A stretch of 64,000 nt of DNA from DAINPP01 sp963667315 (GTDB lineage Bacteria > Thermotogota > Thermotogae > MWEM01): the NCBI GenBank assembly GCA_963667315.1, contig OY763325.1, positions 868,001 through 932,000 of the forward strand, given 5' to 3'. The position numbers and the translations under genes are program-made. Every line of letters starts with the position of its first letter. Within the stretch, counting starts at the first letter, position 1. Below the pieces are notes generated by a model. The model searched no databases and was not told the origin of the DNA. It saw nothing but the letters and a program-made list of their open reading frames with translations. This document shows, piece by piece, positions 61,394 to 64,000 of the stretch.

Positions 61394-62122
61394 ATGAAAA
61401 AAGTCAAATTGATAAAAAAGGAGATAGCAGAAGATTTCCTTTTTCTGCAATTTCAACATGATGAAACAATAAAAATTCAACCGGGTCAGTTTCTGATGCT
61501 AAAAAATCATACTGAACCTGTTCTAGCCAAACCATTTTCTGTACTATCCGCAGATAACCATGGGTTCACTATGTTAATCAAAATTATTGGAAGATTCACA
61601 ACATATCTGGCAAATGCCCTGATAGGTGAGGAATTCTTCTTCAGAGGTCCTTATGGAATTCCTTATGCCGAGAAAATCGATATGAACAACAAATACATCG
61701 TCATTGGTGGTGGCTGTGGGACTGCACCGATGATTCATTTTGCCGAGACATTCAAAGAAAATACTGAAAAAATCATACTTGGGTTTAAAACGGAACATGC
61801 AGGTACTTTAATCAAAGGTTATGAGATGGTCGTCGAAGAACATAACGGAAAAAATGTTGTCGATGCACTTGATATCTTTTTAAAGCAAAGAAAATCAAAT
61901 GAAAGTGCAAAATTGATTGCCTGTGGCAGTCTTGGGATGTGTAAAGCACTTGATAAAAAGGCGAAGGAACTCAAATTAAAATTATATGTATCACTCGATG
62001 AAAGGATGGGATGCGGAATCGGAATGTGTAAAGGCTGCCCTGTAAAGACAAAAGATGGTATAAAGATGGTGTGTAAAGACGGACCTCTTTTTGACAGCGA
62101 CGATTTAATCCTGGATTGGTGA
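61394..62122 (+). CDS. pyrK: Dihydroorotate dehydrogenase electron-transfer subunit (PyrK)
   Basis: 242 residues. FAD- and NAD-binding ferredoxin-reductase fold: IKPGQF-like IQPGQFLMLKN near 40, RFTTYLANAL, VIGGGCGTAPMIHFAE near 110 and, at the C-terminus, four cysteines (CGIGMCKGC and a further C) that bind the 2Fe-2S cluster. It lets PyrD use NAD+ in pyrimidine synthesis. Start ATG 61394 with AAAGGAG; an earlier in-frame TTG at 61376 has no ribosome site. Followed 4 bases later by pyrD. Confidence 0.92.
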   Translation: MKKVKLIKKEIAEDFLFLQFQHDETIKIQPGQFLMLKNHTEPVLAKPFSVLSADNHGFTMLIKIIGRFTTYLANALIGEEFFFRGPYGIPYAEKIDMNNKYIVIGGGCGTAPMIHFAETFKENTEKIILGFKTEHAGTLIKGYEMVVEEHNGKNVVDALDIFLKQRKSNESAKLIACGSLGMCKALDKKAKELKLKLYVSLDERMGCGIGMCKGCPVKTKDGIKMVCKDGPLFDSDDLILDW

Positions 62123-62126
62123 TTTT

Positions 62127-63041
62127 ATGAATAACAACTATTTACAAACAGAATGTTGTGGTGTTTCCTTTAAAAATCCGGTTCTTACAGCTTCAGGTCC
62201 TTCCGGAAACGGTGAAGAACTAAAGAATCACATTGACCTCACAGTGCTGGGCGGTTTTACCGCAAAAACGGTTACGCTCAATCCTGCTGAAGGAAACCCT
62301 CCTCCCAGGATAGTTGACGTTTACGGAGGAATCATAAACTCAATTGGATTACAAAATCCCGGATTTAAGGTCTTTATGGAAAAAAATATCCCGTTCTTCG
62401 AATCACTGACTATTCCCTCAATCATCAGTATTGCATCAAATTATTCGGACGAACTTGAGATCATGACAAAAGCGCTGGACAAAACGGCAATCGATATCAT
62501 TGAAATCAATTTTTCCTGTCCGAACGTAGATAAGGGAAAGGAACCAATCGGAACAGATCCGGAAAAGATTTTTGAAACCGTTAGAAAACTAAAAAGACTC
62601 TCTTCAAAACCTCTATTCATAAAATTTGGGCCAGTTGACGATATCCTTAATCTTGTCAGAGCTGTGAACAATGCAGATGGCGATGGCGTTGTCCTTTCCA
62701 ACTGTCCAAAAGGGATGAAAATTGATATTAACAGAATGCAGCCGATATTAAGAAGAGATTTCGGCGGATTTGCCGGACCCGCTATTAAACCCATCACCCT
62801 CAATCAAGTCTATCAGGTCAGAAAACACTTCCCGGATATCGCCATTATAGGAACTGGAGGCATTATGAATGGTGAAGATGCACTTGAATACCTAATGGCC
62901 GGAGCTGATCTCGTTGCCGTTGGATTTGGTGTCATGGTTGATCCTGAAATACCTTTGACGACAATAAATCAAATGAATAAATTTCTTTCCGAAAAAAAAC
63001 TGAGAGTTGATGAAATTCGCGGAATCGCACAGAGAAAGTAA
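62127..63041 (+). CDS. pyrD: Dihydroorotate dehydrogenase, catalytic subunit (class 1B)
   Basis: 304 residues. Motifs: NPVLTASGPSGNGEE near 15, GGFTAKTVTLNPAEGNPPPRI, NSIGLQNPGF, EINFSCPNVDKGKE with the catalytic cysteine near 130, LFIKFGPV, and GTGGIMNGEDALEYLMAGADLVAVGFG. It oxidises dihydroorotate to orotate, passing electrons through PyrK. Start ATG 62127 after GGTGA. No other pyr genes or PyrR-like attenuator were seen next to it. Confidence 0.94.
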   Translation: MNNNYLQTECCGVSFKNPVLTASGPSGNGEELKNHIDLTVLGGFTAKTVTLNPAEGNPPPRIVDVYGGIINSIGLQNPGFKVFMEKNIPFFESLTIPSIISIASNYSDELEIMTKALDKTAIDIIEINFSCPNVDKGKEPIGTDPEKIFETVRKLKRLSSKPLFIKFGPVDDILNLVRAVNNADGDGVVLSNCPKGMKIDINRMQPILRRDFGGFAGPAIKPITLNQVYQVRKHFPDIAIIGTGGIMNGEDALEYLMAGADLVAVGFGVMVDPEIPLTTINQMNKFLSEKKLRVDEIRGIAQRK

Positions 63042-63048
63042 AGAAAAA

Positions 63049-63087
63049 GCACACATGAACTTTTAGCCATGTGTGCATTACTCTTTT
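63049..63087 (+). terminator. Intrinsic terminator after pyrD
   Basis: Stem GCACACATG (63049-63057) with CATGTGTGC (63068-63076), loop of 10 bases, then ATTACTCTTTTT. It ends at the convergent DUF952 gene. Confidence 0.8.
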
Positions 63088-63089
63088 TA

Positions 63090-63413
63090 TCAGATGTGAA
63101 ACATCCCTTTTTCGTCAGGTGGGAAATCCTCAACTTTTATCACAGCATCAAGATTTAGCTCACCGTAAATATGTGGATACTCCTCGTTTAACGCATATAA
63201 ATCTTCAAAAATCACTTCCGAAGATACCTTATTTTCATCAATATACATCAGTAGAAGATCCTCCATACCGTTATAATGTTTGTTAGCCACACCACACACC
63301 TGATGTTCCAACGAACAGTGAATAAATCCCTCTGTTTCCAAGGAGGAATTTTTATAAACACCAGATAATTTGGCAGTTTCCCATTCTTCTTTTTTTATTA
63401 TATGCAATATCAT
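63090..63413 (-). CDS. DUF952 family protein
   Basis: 107 residues, cytoplasmic. ILHIIKKEEWETAK, GFIHCSLEHQVCGVAN and YPHIYGELNLDAVIKVEDF match the DUF952 family (unknown function, often next to small regulators or toxin-like genes). The start is ATG 63413. It follows a 68-residue ORF by 3 bases. Confidence 0.75.
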   Translation of the reverse strand: MILHIIKKEEWETAKLSGVYKNSSLETEGFIHCSLEHQVCGVANKHYNGMEDLLLMYIDENKVSSEVIFEDLYALNEEYPHIYGELNLDAVIKVEDFPPDEKGMFHI

Positions 63414-63416
63414 CCT

Positions 63417-63623
63417 TTAATCATCATTCCCCTCTTTATCAAAATCACCGTTTAGAATAGCTTCAACAAGCACTACATCATCAATTTCATCATATCTGTG
63501 TTTCCCTTGAATTTCAAAAGGCAACAATCCCAAAGCTGTCAGATTAATCAATTCCAAGACATCAGAATAATAATCTACGACTTCCTTAAGATTCTCGGAA
63601 TCAATAAGAACAATTTTTTCCAT
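63417..63623 (-). CDS. Small acidic protein, unknown function
   Basis: 68 residues, rich in Asp and Glu (EKIVLIDSENLKEVVDYYSDV at the start, DKEGNDD at the end). No family recognised. ATG 63623 has GGGGGAGAG upstream, a strong site, so it is probably real. Coupled to the DUF952 gene. Confidence 0.6.
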   Translation of the reverse strand: MEKIVLIDSENLKEVVDYYSDVLELINLTALGLLPFEIQGKHRYDEIDDVVLVEAILNGDFDKEGNDD

Positions 63624-63742
63624 ATCACTCTCCCCCGAATCTGACCATTTCAGAAATTATCTTGTCATCTTCTCCTTCTTTTCTAATTTTTTCTCAAAAA
63701 AACCACTTTGAACGATTCATCACCTGAAGGAACACAATAACG

Positions 63743-63844
63743 TCAACCCCTTTCCTTACATTGCTCAATCATAATTTCCGTCAGAAGAATCACATTTCCG
63801 GTCGCATTCGTCTCTATCACAAGACCTTCTTCCGATTCTGTCAT
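63743..63844 (-). CDS. Small ORF (33 residues), possibly longer with an in-frame TGA
   Basis: ATG 63844 has a perfect ribosome site (AAGGAGGGG) and the ORF ends at TGA 63743-63745 after EIMIEQCKERG. The same frame continues for 19 sense codons to TAG 63683, reading RYCVPSGDESFKVVFLRKN, which looks protein-like. The longer product would carry the recoded or mutated codon in an xRYC position. No family is certain; the C-terminal shape faintly recalls TusA-like proteins. The rest of this 334-base gap (63624-63957) holds no other gene I can support. Confidence 0.45.
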   Translation of the reverse strand: MTESEEGLVIETNATGNVILLTEIMIEQCKERG

Positions 63845-63926
63845 AATCCCCTCCTTAACAGAATTTACTAACGAAATAACGCTTAAATCTCATACTGGAT
63901 TCATAGACTCATGGTATATCAATTTG

Positions 63927-63935
63927 TGATACAAT
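63927..63935 (+). promoter_or_regulatory. Extended -10 promoter of the last gene
   Basis: TGATACAAT lies 22 bases upstream of ATG 63958, in the same pattern as other promoters here. Followed by the ribosome site AAAAGGGGTGA. Confidence 0.45.
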
Positions 63936-63957
63936 TTGTCAGAAAAGGGGTGATGGA

Positions 63958-64000
63958 ATGACTATTGAATTTTACGATCCTGAAGATATCAATGAAGACG
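63958..64000 (+). CDS. Probable NUDIX hydrolase, N-terminus only (cut by window end)
   Basis: ATG 63958 with AAGGGGTGA upstream. Only 14 residues are visible (MTIEFYDPEDINED), a start resembling small NUDIX hydrolases that open with a similar xFYD segment before the catalytic box. The catalytic part lies outside, so the identity is weak. Confidence 0.3.
   Translation, partial: MTIEFYDPEDINED

Noticed and set aside
1..64000. rRNA, tRNA, CRISPR arrays, insertion sequences or prophage genes
   Set aside because: No cloverleaf-like, repeat-spacer or transposase/integrase sequence was noticed while reading; a tRNAscan-SE or minced run would confirm.

Overview
The window is an AT-rich bacterial chromosome segment with dense genes, many GTG and TTG starts placed behind strong GGAGG-type ribosome binding sites, and no rRNA, tRNA, insertion sequence, prophage or CRISPR array that I can see. 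The gene content points to a diderm anaerobe. It has BamA, an LptD/OstA-like protein, SecA, an RseC-like protein and a lytic transglycosylase, together with family 4 uracil-DNA glycosylase, the EF-G-2 paralogue, phosphotransbutyrylase, an extended DeoC and a two-subunit dihydroorotate dehydrogenase. This combination, with low GC, fits Thermotogota (Petrotogales-like) best. That placement is an inference from gene families, not a database result.

Layout. 1-3013: the end of an Mrp/Mbh-type antiporter operon with two tandem MnhD/NuoN-like subunits. 2973-6294 (minus): an HD-GYP phosphodiesterase, then a translationally coupled pair consisting of a membrane-anchored coiled-coil protein and a BREX-type (DUF2791-like) ATPase. 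6411-8882: a glycoside hydrolase family 2 enzyme behind a canonical promoter with an operator-like inverted repeat. 8985-14051: folP, murE, murF and mraY. 14078-20234 (minus): addB-addA recombination nuclease/helicase. 20526-26474: a 5'-nucleotidase, a queuosine-precursor transporter, a secreted thioredoxin-like protein, and the minus-strand run UDG, AI-2E-family protein, murG. 26789-31780: a giant secreted PEGA/VWA/beta-propeller protein. 31806-34278: ptb, deoC and an inositol monophosphatase-family gene.

34300-37844 is the most intriguing regulatory region. An untranslated leader carries a 31-codon ORF and an intrinsic terminator, followed by two more coupled short ORFs that run into an ABC exporter (ATPase plus permease), with a MATE efflux gene downstream. 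37971-45813 holds pyrimidine-nucleoside phosphorylase, a phosphodiester glycosidase, EF-G-2 and an LptD-like protein. 45893-61308 is one long minus-strand block for envelope, secretion and translation: flavodoxin, lytic transglycosylase, RseC-like, BamA, unknown protein, SecA, RF2, LspA fused in frame to GlyS, GIY-YIG protein, FtsW and a HEAT-repeat protein. 61394-63041 is pyrK-pyrD. The tail holds small genes, one with an interesting in-frame TGA, and the start of a probable NUDIX hydrolase.

Functional themes are envelope and peptidoglycan construction (murE/F/G, mraY, ftsW, lspA, SLT, BamA, LptD), nucleoside salvage and catabolism (5'-nucleotidase, deoC, nucleoside phosphorylase, pyrDK) and genome repair (AddAB, UDG). 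Regulation seen in the sequence includes recurrent extended -10 promoters (TGnTATAAT-like) and bidirectional terminators that contain the stop codons of the minus-strand partner.
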